A DNA stretch of 64,000 nt from Porcincola intestinalis (GCF_009696445.1 NZ_VULZ01000002.1:248001-312000), one strand, 5' to 3'. Positions 1 to 9,029 are shown, numbered from the stretch's first letter. Notes: a model not told the origin generated them from the letters alone. Numbers and translations are program-made.

Positions 1-1629
1 GACGGCGGACAGAGAGTCATCAAAGATCATGATCTCCGGCTGCCGGATCAGCATCTGCGCAATCGCCGTGCGCTGCTTCTGTCCGCCGGAGAGTGTCACC
101 CCCCGCTCGCCGACGTACGTGTCGTATCCTTTCGTGAAATGCTCAATCGTGTCGTCCAGACTCGCGGTCCGCGCCGCCCGGCGCACCTCGTCCAGCACCA
201 CACGCTTCTGTGTGATGGCGATGTTCTCTGACAGAGTCCTTGAGAACAGATAGGGCTCCTGCAGAACCATCCCGACATGCTGTCTGAGATAGGCTGTCTG
301 AATGTTCGAGATATCTGTATCCCCGATCAGGATCCTCCCGTCTCCCTCCGGCAGGTCATAAAGCCTGTCCAGAAGATGCATCAGTGTCGACTTCCCGCTG
401 CCGGTTCCACCAAGGATTCCGAAAACACTTCCGCCCCTGATCCGGAACGATACATCCCGCAGCACCTCCCCCTGCCCGTTTTCATATGCATAGCTCACAT
501 GGTCAAACACAATATCGCGGTTCATCGGCGGGCAGACGGCATCCGGAGCGTCCTGTTCCACCTCAGCGTTCATAATATATCGAAGTCTGTCGATTGATAT
601 GCCCGTCTTGGACAGCTCCGCAATGGTTCGGCCAAGGGCACGGATCGGCCAGTTCAGCAGCTCATTGTAAGAAATGAATGCGATCAGCTCCCCTGCCGTG
701 ATGCGGCCGGACGCAGCCAGATATGAACCGTAAACCAGGATAACCAGCGTCTGGAGATATGAAACCAGGTCCCCGCTCGTCCAGAACATGGACAGTACCT
801 TCATCAGATGAACCCAGTATCCCGTGTAGATCCGGTTCTGCTCCTCGAAGCGGCGGCACTCATAGAGCTCCCGTCCGAATGCCCTCACCACGCGGACACC
901 TGTCAGATTCTCCTGCGCAATCGTGGACAGCCTTCCCTCCTCCTCGTCGGCCTTCTCAAAAGCCGCCCCGATCCGGCTGTGAAAGAACAGGCTGTAGAGG
1001 ACAATCACCGGGATGAAGACGGCTGCCGCCGCAGCAAGCCTGACATGAATCCGGAACATGAAAAACAGCGACAGCCCCATCAGAATCAGGGTGCGCAGCA
1101 GCGCCGACAGCTGGTCTGACAGAAACGTTTTGACTGTGTCGACGTCACTCGTGCAGCGCTGGATAATATCGCCGGTCGCATTCTCGCTGTGCCATGCGTA
1201 GGGCAGGTGCAGAATGTGTCCGAACAGATCATCCCGCATCGTCTTGACCAGCTTTTCCGCCCCCTTCGTGTTAAAAAACTCAAAGAAATAGCGAAATACC
1301 GCCCGCACCGCAGCGACACCTGCCACCAGAACCGCAATCAGCCACAGATGCCTTCTGATTCCTCCAATTCCGCCGGCTGCCTTCACAAAGGCGGACAGCC
1401 AGGACGGAACGGAGGCGCTTCCCGAATCGATTACGGAGTCCACTGTAAAGCCAATGATCTTCGGGTTTGCCAGATCAAGCAGAGATACCACGCAGGCGCT
1501 GAAAATCGCGGCAGCAAACCATCTCTTTGATCCCCGCAGGAAATGAAGCACCATGCTCCACCTCGTCGGGTACTGCATGGTGCTCAGATTCTGTTGTCTC
1601 GTTTGTATTGATTGCTTCCTTTTATCCAT
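1..1629 (-). CDS. ABC exporter half-transporter (TMD-NBD), C-terminus beyond window
   Basis: Half-size ABC exporter of the multidrug/lipid type. The visible 543 residues hold an N-terminal six-helix transmembrane domain followed by a nucleotide-binding domain with Walker A GGTGSGKST, Q-loop region (VLQEPYLFSRT) and signature LSGGQKQRIAIA. The window edge falls just after Walker B, which reads IMIFDDSLSAV, with Asp where the catalytic Glu is expected. That substitution is typical of the degenerate half of a heterodimeric exporter, so a canonical partner probably follows outside the window. The start ATG at 1629 lies 19 bases after the stop of the dehydrogenase gene, with AAGGAAAA upstream, so the two are probably co-transcribed. 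Substrate unknown. Confidence 0.88.
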   Translation of the reverse strand, partial: MDKRKQSIQTRQQNLSTMQYPTRWSMVLHFLRGSKRWFAAAIFSACVVSLLDLANPKIIGFTVDSVIDSGSASVPSWLSAFVKAAGGIGGIRRHLWLIAVLVAGVAAVRAVFRYFFEFFNTKGAEKLVKTMRDDLFGHILHLPYAWHSENATGDIIQRCTSDVDTVKTFLSDQLSALLRTLILMGLSLFFMFRIHVRLAAAAAVFIPVIVLYSLFFHSRIGAAFEKADEEEGRLSTIAQENLTGVRVVRAFGRELYECRRFEEQNRIYTGYWVHLMKVLSMFWTSGDLVSYLQTLVILVYGSYLAASGRITAGELIAFISYNELLNWPIRALGRTIAELSKTGISIDRLRYIMNAEVEQDAPDAVCPPMNRDIVFDHVSYAYENGQGEVLRDVSFRIRGGSVFGILGGTGSGKSTLMHLLDRLYDLPEGDGRILIGDTDISNIQTAYLRQHVGMVLQEPYLFSRTLSENIAITQKRVVLDEVRRAARTASLDDTIEHFTKGYDTYVGERGVTLSGGQKQRTAIAQMLIRQPEIMIFDDSLSAV

Positions 1630-1648
1630 ATACAAGTCTTTGTTTTCC

Positions 1649-2602
1649 TTATGCTCCGACCGACTCCAGAAGCTCCCTCAGGTGTGCGTGGCAGACTTCC
1701 AGGTCTCTCCTGCCTTCCTCGTCGAGCGTCAGTTCGATCACGCGGCTGATTCCATCGCTTCCAATGATACAGGGCATGCTCATCGCGACATCATCGATGC
1801 CATACTGCCCGCGGAGCACAGTGGAAACGGGGACGACGCAGCGCTCATTTCGCACGATTGCCCCGATCAGGCGGCAGGCCGCAAGGGACACCCCGGCGCT
1901 GGTATACCCCTTCAGCTGGACAATCTCCGGACCGATCACCTTCGTCTCATTCAAAAGCTTCTCCTTGTCGATGGGAACAGACGGCTTGAACTTCTCGCCG
2001 ATCTCCTGAAACGGCACCCCCACGATATTGACCGTATTCCACGGAATGAACGACGTCTCCCCGTGCTCGCCCAGAACGAACCCGGTCACATTCTTGGCAT
2101 CGACGCCGCACAGATCGCCCAACATCTTGTTGAAGCGCGCGGTATCCAGGAGCGTCCCCGTTCCGAAGATCCGGTCTACCGGATAGTTGTATTTCTTCTG
2201 GAAATAGTACGTCAGAATATCGAGCGGGTTCGATATGATGATCAGGATGGCTTCCCGCGTGTACCGGGTAATGTTCGCCATGACCCCATTCATCACCTCG
2301 ATGTTCCGCTTCAGCAGAATGCTCCTGTCGTATTCACCCTTGACAATACTTGGCCCCGCCGTCACCACGATGATCTGCGCATCCGCACAGTCCGGATAGT
2401 CGCCGACCCGGATGCTCGTATTGGTGCTGTACTCAAATGCGGTCGTATGACTGGCATCCAGGACCGCTCCCAGTGCCTTGTCCCGGTTTCGGTTGATCAC
2501 CACGATCTCATCGATGATGCTCAAACGCAGAACCGAATCCAGAACCGCATTTCCAACCTTTCCTGCTCCGACGATCACGAGCTTACCAGACTTCACAGAC
2601 AT
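1649..2602 (-). CDS. ldh: L-lactate dehydrogenase-family L-2-hydroxyacid dehydrogenase
   Basis: Cytosolic NAD(P)H-dependent 2-keto acid reductase of the LDH/MDH superfamily, 317 aa (normal length). Visible: Rossmann motif GAGKVGNAV (residues 12-20), catalytic-loop Arg in GEYDRSILL, substrate-binding Arg in LLDTARF and catalytic His in LGEHGET. Two positions deviate from true LDH. The Asp that binds the NAD ribose is Asn (VVINRNRDK, N37). The specificity loop reads AGPSIVKGEYDR instead of AGANQKPGETR, so the lactate-selecting Gln is hydrophobic and the loop is one residue longer, more like L-2-hydroxyisocaproate dehydrogenases. Lactate activity is therefore likely but not certain. RBS GGAGG sits 7 bases before the ATG and a TATAAT box lies at 2650-2655. 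The downstream ABC gene may share the transcript. Confidence 0.85.
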   Translation of the reverse strand: MSVKSGKLVIVGAGKVGNAVLDSVLRLSIIDEIVVINRNRDKALGAVLDASHTTAFEYSTNTSIRVGDYPDCADAQIIVVTAGPSIVKGEYDRSILLKRNIEVMNGVMANITRYTREAILIIISNPLDILTYYFQKKYNYPVDRIFGTGTLLDTARFNKMLGDLCGVDAKNVTGFVLGEHGETSFIPWNTVNIVGVPFQEIGEKFKPSVPIDKEKLLNETKVIGPEIVQLKGYTSAGVSLAACRLIGAIVRNERCVVPVSTVLRGQYGIDDVAMSMPCIIGSDGISRVIELTLDEEGRRDLEVCHAHLRELLESVGA

Positions 2603-2649
2603 CTCTGTTCCTCCTCTTCAGACAGCCAAATTACGTCTTCTCAGCCGGT

Positions 2650-2655
2650 ATTATA
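2650..2655 (-). promoter_or_regulatory. Putative -10 box of the dehydrogenase gene
   Basis: TATAAT on the minus strand, 48 bases before the start codon at 2602. No convincing -35 hexamer is visible at 16-18 bases, so the promoter may depend on an activator. Confidence 0.4.
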
Positions 2656-2674
2656 GAACGGTTTCGCAAAACAA

Positions 2675-4411
2675 TCACCCTGCAAACACGGTTCCGTCGA
2701 AAAGTGTCTCCAGTTCGAATCCGCTCACCTGCTGCGGCCAGTCAGAGAAGTCGCCGCTCACCCGTGCAATTTTATCCTCTCCTGCTGCAGGCTTCAGATC
2801 CACCGTCCCTGCGCCATCCGTCCGCAGAATCGTGAACACAGTACCTTCCGGGTAGAATGCCTTTCCTGTCTGCTCTCCACTTTCCGAGACGGTCTCAAAC
2901 TCAGCCGCCTGTTTCAGGGTCAGCCGGATATTATCTGCGTCTGCCTGATAGTATGGATCGCTGCTGACCGGATATCCCGCTTCAGCCGTATAGGCTTTGC
3001 AGGCCTGGTAGGTGCTCATGGCATCCATCCGGGTCGAAAGCAGCATGCTGCCCGGATCGGTCAGCGCATTCGTCTCATCACTGTATGCGCGCTCATAGCT
3101 GCCGCTTTGGCCGATCTCTGCCGTCTCACTCCCGTTATCTGTTTCGATCGATCTCACGCCGAGATTATACGGGTCCAGACGCCCCTCGTCTGCAGAAGGC
3201 GGCGTCTGCTCAGCCGGTGCTCCATTTCCAAGCGAGAAGACCTTCAGGATCTGGTAATCATTGTCCGACTTGCAGAAGGCGTAAAGCTGATAGCGGCTGT
3301 TCGACCTGATGAGATAAAGCTCCGTGCTGTAATATGGAAAATCCGAAAGCGTCAGCGCCTGGTCGTTCACGCTGACGGTAAGATCCTTGTACGCCCCTGT
3401 CTCGTCCATCTCGCCGCCGACAGTGATGCGGTCAACTGCCCCATCTCCTGTGACATCCGCCCGGATGCCCGTATCCTGATCAAATGGAACAACGAATGTC
3501 TCCGGAACCTGGCTGTATCTGGAGTGAAACAGACTAGGATCCTCCTCGAAGGAAAGCTGGATCTCCTGCTGCCCCTCCGCATAACATCCCAGCGTGTAAG
3601 GCGGAAAGACAAGGTTCACGCCAAGCGGGGTCAGATACCAGTGAAACAAGACCGACTGATCCTGTCCGGCATCCCTCTGCTTCATGGAAGAGGCCAGCTT
3701 TTCCTTCTCCGGAGGGAAGCTCAGTTCCGGATACTCCTGGGAGAGCTTCTGCACAACACGGGCTGCCGCCGCATCGCAGTCCTGCACCACGTCTGTGAAA
3801 GCCAGAAGCTGTCCACTCCTGCTGTCATAGGCTGTCCCGGTTTTCTCATAGTAACCGTGAACGCCTCCCAGATAGTTGGAGTCGTTCTCCACAATACTGA
3901 AAGCGATCCCGTCTGCCCTGGCAATCTTAGCTTCGCATTCCTGGGAACAGGAAACATCCGTATTGCCATCTTGGTGGATTTCTTTTGCGGACTCTGTCAG
4001 TGTCTTCAGCGCCTCGAGGGAGGACACCTTCTTTTCGCTGTTGTATTGAGAGAGCGCACTGCTGAGTGCAGAAAAGCGCGCCTCCTCCATCGGAATATGA
4101 ATCTCCGGGTATGAAATCCGGGCCAGAAGCTCCTCCCCGCTCTGCTGCCCGCTGGCATACATGAAGTATCTTCGGATCGTCGGGTGAAGCAGCAGGGCTG
4201 TCTCTGTCCCTGCTTCTGACTCCACATCTTCCTCCGTATCCGTCTCAGATTTTATCTCAGCGCCGGCCTCCGCGTCTGATTCCGCACCATAGGCTGTCAG
4301 CCCTGCGAACGCCAGGATGCCTGCTGCCGGTCCCGTCCCAAATTCCCAGAACGCCAGTCCTGCGCAAAGAACTCCCGCGATCAGGCGGCCCGCACATTTT
4401 CTGTTTGCCAT
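2675..4411 (-). CDS. Secreted DUF3298/RsiV-like protein with acidic N-terminal linker
   Basis: Exported protein of 578 aa. I place the start at ATG 4411 rather than further upstream, because GAAAGGAGAGAAGGGAG precedes it and the protein then opens with a signal peptide (MANRKCAGRLIAGVL). An acidic Glu/Ser/Thr-rich linker follows. The central part has the DUF4163/DUF3298 pattern of RsiV-type extracellular domains (YLGGVHGYY, then TPLGVNLVFPPYTLG). The next segment contains DVTGDGAVD, resembling a Ca-binding or FG-GAP-like repeat. There is no cytoplasmic anti-sigma region and no neighbouring sigma factor gene, so it is probably a stand-alone extracytoplasmic protein. Function unknown; the family can bind lysozyme when part of RsiV. 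Confidence 0.7.
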   Translation of the reverse strand: MANRKCAGRLIAGVLCAGLAFWEFGTGPAAGILAFAGLTAYGAESDAEAGAEIKSETDTEEDVESEAGTETALLLHPTIRRYFMYASGQQSGEELLARISYPEIHIPMEEARFSALSSALSQYNSEKKVSSLEALKTLTESAKEIHQDGNTDVSCSQECEAKIARADGIAFSIVENDSNYLGGVHGYYEKTGTAYDSRSGQLLAFTDVVQDCDAAAARVVQKLSQEYPELSFPPEKEKLASSMKQRDAGQDQSVLFHWYLTPLGVNLVFPPYTLGCYAEGQQEIQLSFEEDPSLFHSRYSQVPETFVVPFDQDTGIRADVTGDGAVDRITVGGEMDETGAYKDLTVSVNDQALTLSDFPYYSTELYLIRSNSRYQLYAFCKSDNDYQILKVFSLGNGAPAEQTPPSADEGRLDPYNLGVRSIETDNGSETAEIGQSGSYERAYSDETNALTDPGSMLLSTRMDAMSTYQACKAYTAEAGYPVSSDPYYQADADNIRLTLKQAAEFETVSESGEQTGKAFYPEGTVFTILRTDGAGTVDLKPAAGEDKIARVSGDFSDWPQQVSGFELETLFDGTVFAG

Positions 4412-4544
4412 CTCCCTTCTCTCCTTTCTTCGATTGCCCTCTGTGAGCAGCCCAGGCATCACGCCCGGCCTGTCTCCCATCTCCTCACTTTCTTCCATTC
4501 GATACCAGTTTTTCCACCCTGTGCCAGTCGCCAGAGCAGCCTCA

Positions 4545-4612
4545 TGTTGTGATATTTGTATTGTTATATTGTTGTGTTGTTGTGTTCTTGTGCTGTTGTG
4601 TTCTTGTATCTC
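4545..4612 (-). repeat. CAACA-rich low-complexity leader
   Basis: On the minus strand this is a run of CAACA/ACAAG/CAATA units with almost no G, lying between the stop of the cyclo-ligase gene and the DUF3298 gene. It shares the 15-mer ACAACAACACAACAA with the stretch at 26063-26086 upstream of the GntR gene. It would be an unstructured RNA leader if transcribed. Confidence 0.5.
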
Positions 4613-4617
4613 CGCCG

Positions 4618-5196
4618 TTACCGGATCACTTCCGAGGGCGTATAGATGCAGTCTGGCTTTTTATCATGTTCGCCGGCCGGCACCTTGTCCAGAATCTGGA
4701 AATCGAAGGCTGCCGCCGCCGTCTGAAGATGCGGATGAAGCTCCAGGTACCGGTCGTAGAACCCGCCACCGTATCCGATCCGGCTGCGCCGTCTGTCAAA
4801 GGCAACCCCCGGCATGATCATGAGAACAGCCCCATCCGGATCCGGCGCGCGCCTGGCTCCCTCTTCCTCCGACGGCTCCAGGATCCCCATCACACCGGGC
4901 TTCACCTGTCCAAAATGCCTGATTTCGTAAAAGTGGAGCTGTCTTTTCTCCAGGTCGGTCTTCGGCACGGCGACCTTCTTTCCGTCTTCCCAGGCCCGCT
5001 GAATCAGTGTCCTGGTCTCTACCTCCCCGGGAAGGCTCATATAGATGTAAATGACACTGCAGCTTCTGTACGCGTCGCTCTCCAGGACCCTCTGCCAGAT
5101 TTCCAGACTCCGCTGCCCGATCTCTTCCCGGGTCATCTGCGCGCGAAGCCTGCGGATCTGCGCACGGATGGTCTTCTTCTCCTCATCCATTTCCAC
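4618..5196 (-). CDS. 5-formyltetrahydrofolate cyclo-ligase (MTHFS)
   Basis: Catalyses ATP-dependent conversion of 5-formyl-THF to 5,10-methenyl-THF in one-carbon metabolism. The 192-aa protein has family landmarks: N-terminal basic segment (KKTIRAQIRRLRAQM), the central YMSLPGEVETR, and the C-terminal signature GYGGGFYDRYL (roughly residues 140-150). Length is normal for the family. The start is ambiguous: GTG at 5196 lies 5 bases after AGGGGG, while an in-frame ATG two codons later is also possible. It follows the PatB-type gene by 72 bases on the same strand and could share its transcript. Confidence 0.92.
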   Translation of the reverse strand: MEMDEEKKTIRAQIRRLRAQMTREEIGQRSLEIWQRVLESDAYRSCSVIYIYMSLPGEVETRTLIQRAWEDGKKVAVPKTDLEKRQLHFYEIRHFGQVKPGVMGILEPSEEEGARRAPDPDGAVLMIMPGVAFDRRRSRIGYGGGFYDRYLELHPHLQTAAAAFDFQILDKVPAGEHDKKPDCIYTPSEVIR

Positions 5197-5268
5197 TCAC
5201 GCCCCCTGACATTGCCTGACGCAGGTCTTATTGGCTGCGTGGTACAATCACAACCCTGCTGCGCCGGC

Positions 5269-6453
5269 TTACGCTTCGAAAGTTCTCCTGATCCGCTCCA
5301 TCGTCTCCTCGAGGGTCGCGCGCTGGCAGGCAGTGTTGATCCGCTGAAAGCCTCTTCCGGCGCTCCCGAAAATCTTTCCGGAATCCAGCCACAGCTTTGC
5401 CTCGTAGATGATCTTCTGGTCTATCTCCCCGGACGACAGCCCTGTCCCGCGAAAATCCAGCCACAGCAGATAGGTTCCCTCAAGATGAACCACCTTGATC
5501 TTTTTAAAATGCTCCTGTGCGTAGCGATACACATAATCAATGTTTCCCTTTACATAGGAAAGCATCGCCTGATACCACTCTTCCCCGTGCTCATATGCCG
5601 CCTGGCAGGCCGTCAGACCAAAGGCTGACAGCTGGCTCATTCCTGCTGCACTGACCTCCCTCAGAAAGCGCTTCCGCAGCTGGACATCCGGAATAAAGAT
5701 GTTCGACAGCAGCATCGTTGCGAGATTGAAGGTCTTGCTGGGCGCCGTGCAGACGACCGAGATCTGCTCGAACTCAGGGCTCAGCGTCGCAAAGACATGG
5801 TGCTCCCCCTCAAAAACGAAGTCGTTGTGGATCTCGTCACTGACGACAATCACGTTGTGACGGACGCAGATCTCCCCGATCCTCATCAGCTCATCGCGCG
5901 TCCAGACTCTTCCGACCGGATTGTGCGGACTGCACATCAGGAACAGTCCGATGTCATTCTCCTCAATCTTGCGCTCGAAATCGTCAAAATCGATGTGGTA
6001 GCGGTTGTCCTCCCCCAGGTAGAGATCGCTGCTGACCACATTTCTCCCGTTCTCCAGAATCACCTCGCTGAACGGATAGTAGACGGGCTGCTGAATAAGG
6101 ACGTTATCGCCTTCCCTTGTATAGGCTCTGACCGCCATCGCCAGAGCGAACACAACACCCGGCGTCTTGATTAGCCACTCCGGATGAATCCCCCAGCCGT
6201 GATGGCGCTCCATCCAGCCGGCAACCGCCTGAAAATAAGCTTCCCCGGACTCAGTGTAGCCGAACACACCGTTCTTCGCGCGCTCCACCAGCGCATCCTC
6301 CACATAGGACGAGGTTCGAAAATCCATGTCTGCGACCCAGAGTGGGAGTACATCCTCCGGCAGGCCTCTGCGCTTTGCGAAATCATATTTCAGACAATCT
6401 GTATTTCTGCGGTCAACGAATGTGTCAAAATCAAGATTTCTCTCCGCCATCAT
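5269..6453 (-). CDS. patB: PatB/MalY-type PLP-dependent C-S lyase (cystathionine beta-lyase)
   Basis: PLP aminotransferase fold-type I enzyme of the MalY/PatB group. It cleaves cystathionine or related cysteine S-conjugates to homocysteine or thiol, pyruvate and ammonia. The 394-aa protein shows PLWVADMDF near the N-terminus, FGYTESG, the PLP region CSPHNPVGRVW, SDEIHNDFVF, and the Schiff-base lysine in APSKTFNLA (about K240). Tandem ATGs at 6453 and 6450 both follow GGAGG (6458-6462); the second, at 7 bases, has the better spacing. It lies divergently from the MarR gene. Confidence 0.88.
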   Translation of the reverse strand: MMAERNLDFDTFVDRRNTDCLKYDFAKRRGLPEDVLPLWVADMDFRTSSYVEDALVERAKNGVFGYTESGEAYFQAVAGWMERHHGWGIHPEWLIKTPGVVFALAMAVRAYTREGDNVLIQQPVYYPFSEVILENGRNVVSSDLYLGEDNRYHIDFDDFERKIEENDIGLFLMCSPHNPVGRVWTRDELMRIGEICVRHNVIVVSDEIHNDFVFEGEHHVFATLSPEFEQISVVCTAPSKTFNLATMLLSNIFIPDVQLRKRFLREVSAAGMSQLSAFGLTACQAAYEHGEEWYQAMLSYVKGNIDYVYRYAQEHFKKIKVVHLEGTYLLWLDFRGTGLSSGEIDQKIIYEAKLWLDSGKIFGSAGRGFQRINTACQRATLEETMERIRRTFEA

Positions 6454-6597
6454 CAATCCTCCGTCTGTTCTTGTATGTACCGGCCAATGGTGCAGCCGCC
6501 CTTCTTTTATTTCATCATAACATGGATGCTCTCCCCAATGCGCGAAGAAATTGACACAGATGATCCGGCCTTGTGCAGAATGTCCCCGCTTTCATTG

Positions 6598-6611
6598 TGT
6601 AGCGTGCTACA
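6598..6611 (+). promoter_or_regulatory. MarR operator copy 1
   Basis: TGTAGCGTGCTACA: perfect 6-bp inverted arms around GT. An identical 14-mer lies 76 bases downstream. This copy is 42 bases upstream of the -10 box, centred near -60. Confidence 0.7.
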
Positions 6612-6652
6612 TTTTGGAGCATCTCACAATTACACTTCTGAAAAATGAGGCA

Positions 6653-6658
6653 TATAAT
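6653..6658 (+). promoter_or_regulatory. -10 box of MarR-ABC operon promoter
   Basis: A perfect TATAAT, with TTACAC 17 bases upstream (6630-6635) as a weak -35. Transcription would start near 6665, between the two operator copies. Confidence 0.55.
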
Positions 6659-6673
6659 AGGTTCGTTTTTAAT

Positions 6674-6687
6674 TGTAGCGTGCTACA
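6674..6687 (+). promoter_or_regulatory. MarR operator copy 2
   Basis: Second exact TGTAGCGTGCTACA, just downstream of the predicted transcription start. Repressor bound here would block initiation or clearance. Confidence 0.7.
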
Positions 6688-6762
6688 TATATGGAGCGAT
6701 CTGCAGCCGATGCTGACTGTATATTGCTGCAGATTCCATCTCAGAAAGGAGGACTTTGTGGT

Positions 6763-7248
6763 GTGTGCGATGATATCGGCCATCTGATAAAAATTGCAGG
6801 CGAACGGCTGAAAAACCAGGCGGACACCCGCCTGAAGGAATCCGGACTGACCATGAGCCAGTTTCAGACCATGTTTTTCATCCATACGCACGGCGGTGCC
6901 GTGACGCAGAAGGAAATCGAAACGCATCTCCAGGTTTCACACCCGACGGTCGTCGGCATCATCTCCCGCATGGAGAAAAAGGGATTTCTGACGGTGGAGG
7001 TCAACCCGGACGACCACCGTGGCCGAATCGTCCGGACGACGGAAAAGTCCGACCGGTTCCGGGACGAGTCCATCCGACAGAAACGGCAGGCCGAGCAGGA
7101 GCTTGTGCGCGGATTTACACCCGAGGAGGCTGTCGAGCTCAGGCGCCTTCTGCACAAGCTGCTGGACAATGTATCTGGAAACAATCCTGACACAATTCCG
7201 GCAAAAACGATCCGTCCCAATCAGACTCAGAAGGAGGAACAGCTTTGA
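6763..7248 (+). CDS. MarR-family transcriptional repressor
   Basis: DNA-binding regulator of 161 aa with a winged helix-turn-helix: LTMSQFQTMFFIHTH, QKEIETHLQVSHPTVVGII as recognition region, then the wing (VNPDDHRGRIVRTTE). The start is taken as GTG 6763 because it follows AAAGGAGGA by about 10 bases and gives the usual length; an upstream in-frame ATG at 6691 overlaps the operator region and has no RBS. Its TGA overlaps the TTG start of the ABC gene. With two operator copies around the promoter, it most likely represses its own operon, including the exporter, and is released by an exporter substrate, as is common for MarR-ABC pairs. Confidence 0.88.
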   Translation: MCDDIGHLIKIAGERLKNQADTRLKESGLTMSQFQTMFFIHTHGGAVTQKEIETHLQVSHPTVVGIISRMEKKGFLTVEVNPDDHRGRIVRTTEKSDRFRDESIRQKRQAEQELVRGFTPEEAVELRRLLHKLLDNVSGNNPDTIPAKTIRPNQTQKEEQL

Positions 7249-9029
7249 TCAAGACACTGGCAAAAAGCCTTCGGGAATACAAACGGGAATCCATCCTCTC
7301 CCCGCTGCTGGTCTCGGGCGAGGTCATCATGGAAGTCATCATCCCGTTCCTGATGGCAAAGCTCATCGACCACATGGGAGAACGGTCCATCCAGCCAGTC
7401 GTGTACTACGGTGTGTGGCTGCTGGTCATCTCATTTATCTCCCTGTTCTTCGGAGCAGCAGCCGCAGCAGAGTCCTCGAAGGCCTCCTGCGGGCTGGCAA
7501 AGAACCTGCGGCAGGACATCTTTGACCGCGTACAGACCTATTCCTTCCACGACATCGATCGCTTTTCGGAGGCTTCCCTGGTTACCCGCATGACAACCGA
7601 TGTCACGAACGTCCAGAACGCCTTCGCAATGCTGGTACGCGGGGCTTTTCGTGCGCCACTGATGATCATTTTTTCGGTTGTTATGGCCATTTCCATCAAC
7701 GGAAAAATGTCGTTGATTTTCCTGGTCATGATTCCGATTCTGGGAATCATTATCTTCGGCATCGCGATCAAGACGCATCCGATCTTCGTCCGCATCTTCA
7801 AGCGCTATGATGCGATGAACAATGGCGTGCAGGAGAACATCCAGGGGATGCGCGTGGTCAAGTCCTTCGTACGGGAGGACTATGAGAAGGACAAGTTTCA
7901 CAAGGAATCGGAGGAGGTTCGGCACGACTTCACCCATGTTGAGAAGATTCTGGCCTTCAACACGCCTTCCATGCAGGCCTGCGTGTTTGCCTCCATCACC
8001 CTGATCAGCTATATCGGTGCCCGCCTGATCATCTCCACGAAGGGTTCCGCGCTGACCACAGGCGAACTTTCGTCCCTGATTAACTACGGTGTGCAGATCC
8101 TGGTTGCCATCATGATGCTGTCCTTCATCTTCGTGCTGTGTATGATCGCCGAGGAATCGGCGGAACGTATCGCGGAAGTTCTCTCCTACGACGCTACGAT
8201 CACCTCACCCGAAAATGGACTGACACAGGTCGCCGACGGCCGCGTGGATTTTGACCATGTTTCCTTCAAATACTCAGACCGCAGCAAAAAATATGCGCTG
8301 TCCGATGTCAGTCTCCACATTCCGTCCGGATCCACGCTCGGCATCATCGGCGGAACCGGCTCATCAAAATCGTCCCTCGTACAGCTGATCTCCAGACTCT
8401 ACGATGTGTCTGAGGGATCCGTCAGCGTCGGCGGCGAGGATGTCCGGAAGTACAACCTCACAGTCCTGCGCGATCAGGTTGCCTGCGTTCTGCAGAAAAA
8501 CGTCCTGTTCTCGGGTACGATCAGCGAGAACCTTCGCTGGGGAGACCCGGATGCCACAGATGAGGAAATCCGCCATGCATGCGAGCTGGCACAGGCTGAC
8601 AGCTTTATCCAGGAGTTTCCGGACAAATACCAGACGATAATCGCACAGGGCGGAACCAATGTGTCGGGCGGTCAGAAGCAGCGGCTCTGCATCGCCAGGG
8701 CGCTTTTGAAAAAGCCGAAGATCCTGATCCTCGACGACTCGACCTCCGCCGTCGATACGAAGACAGACGCACTGATCCGCAAGGCATTCCGCGAGGAGAT
8801 TCCGGACACCACGAAGATCATCATTGCGCAGCGCGTCTCCTCCGTCCAGGATGCCGACAACATCATCGTCATGGACGGCGGACGCATCGTTGAGCAGGGT
8901 ACGCATGAGGAGCTGCTCGCAAAGCATGGCATCTACCGGGAGGTCTACGACTCCCAGACCCGCAGTGCCCAGCAGGACGAGACAGAAACGCAGACAGGGG
9001 CACAGAATCAGGAAGGGAGGAATGCGTAA
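7245..9029 (+). CDS. Heterodimeric ABC exporter, degenerate-site subunit
   Basis: Half-transporter of 594 aa: six transmembrane helices (residues ~20-310), then an ATPase domain. It has the hallmarks of the non-catalytic partner in heterodimeric multidrug exporters (BmrC/LmrC/TM287 type). Walker B is LILDDSTSAVD with Asp for the catalytic Glu, and the H-loop reads IIIAQRVSS with Gln for His. The signature VSGGQ is intact. Walker A is GGTGSSKSS, with Ser in place of the last Gly. The TTG start overlaps the regulator's stop and sits 7 bases after AAGGAGG, so translational coupling is likely. Substrate unknown; the MarR context suggests drug or toxic-compound efflux. Confidence 0.9.
   Translation: MIKTLAKSLREYKRESILSPLLVSGEVIMEVIIPFLMAKLIDHMGERSIQPVVYYGVWLLVISFISLFFGAAAAAESSKASCGLAKNLRQDIFDRVQTYSFHDIDRFSEASLVTRMTTDVTNVQNAFAMLVRGAFRAPLMIIFSVVMAISINGKMSLIFLVMIPILGIIIFGIAIKTHPIFVRIFKRYDAMNNGVQENIQGMRVVKSFVREDYEKDKFHKESEEVRHDFTHVEKILAFNTPSMQACVFASITLISYIGARLIISTKGSALTTGELSSLINYGVQILVAIMMLSFIFVLCMIAEESAERIAEVLSYDATITSPENGLTQVADGRVDFDHVSFKYSDRSKKYALSDVSLHIPSGSTLGIIGGTGSSKSSLVQLISRLYDVSEGSVSVGGEDVRKYNLTVLRDQVACVLQKNVLFSGTISENLRWGDPDATDEEIRHACELAQADSFIQEFPDKYQTIIAQGGTNVSGGQKQRLCIARALLKKPKILILDDSTSAVDTKTDALIRKAFREEIPDTTKIIIAQRVSSVQDADNIIVMDGGRIVEQGTHEELLAKHGIYREVYDSQTRSAQQDETETQTGAQNQEGRNA

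Larger units (their letters stand above)
6454..6762. promoter_or_regulatory. Divergent intergenic region, patB-like gene / MarR operon
   Basis: A 309-base region carrying the outward patB-like RBS on the left. On the right are the MarR operon promoter (TATAAT at 6653-6658) and two copies of the palindrome TGTAGCGTGCTACA. No other gene is apparent in it. Confidence 0.7.

Noticed and set aside
1553-2656. 367-codon plus-strand open frame
   Set aside because: It is antisense to the dehydrogenase gene, has no RBS and no recognisable motif; a shadow of the GC-rich minus-strand gene.
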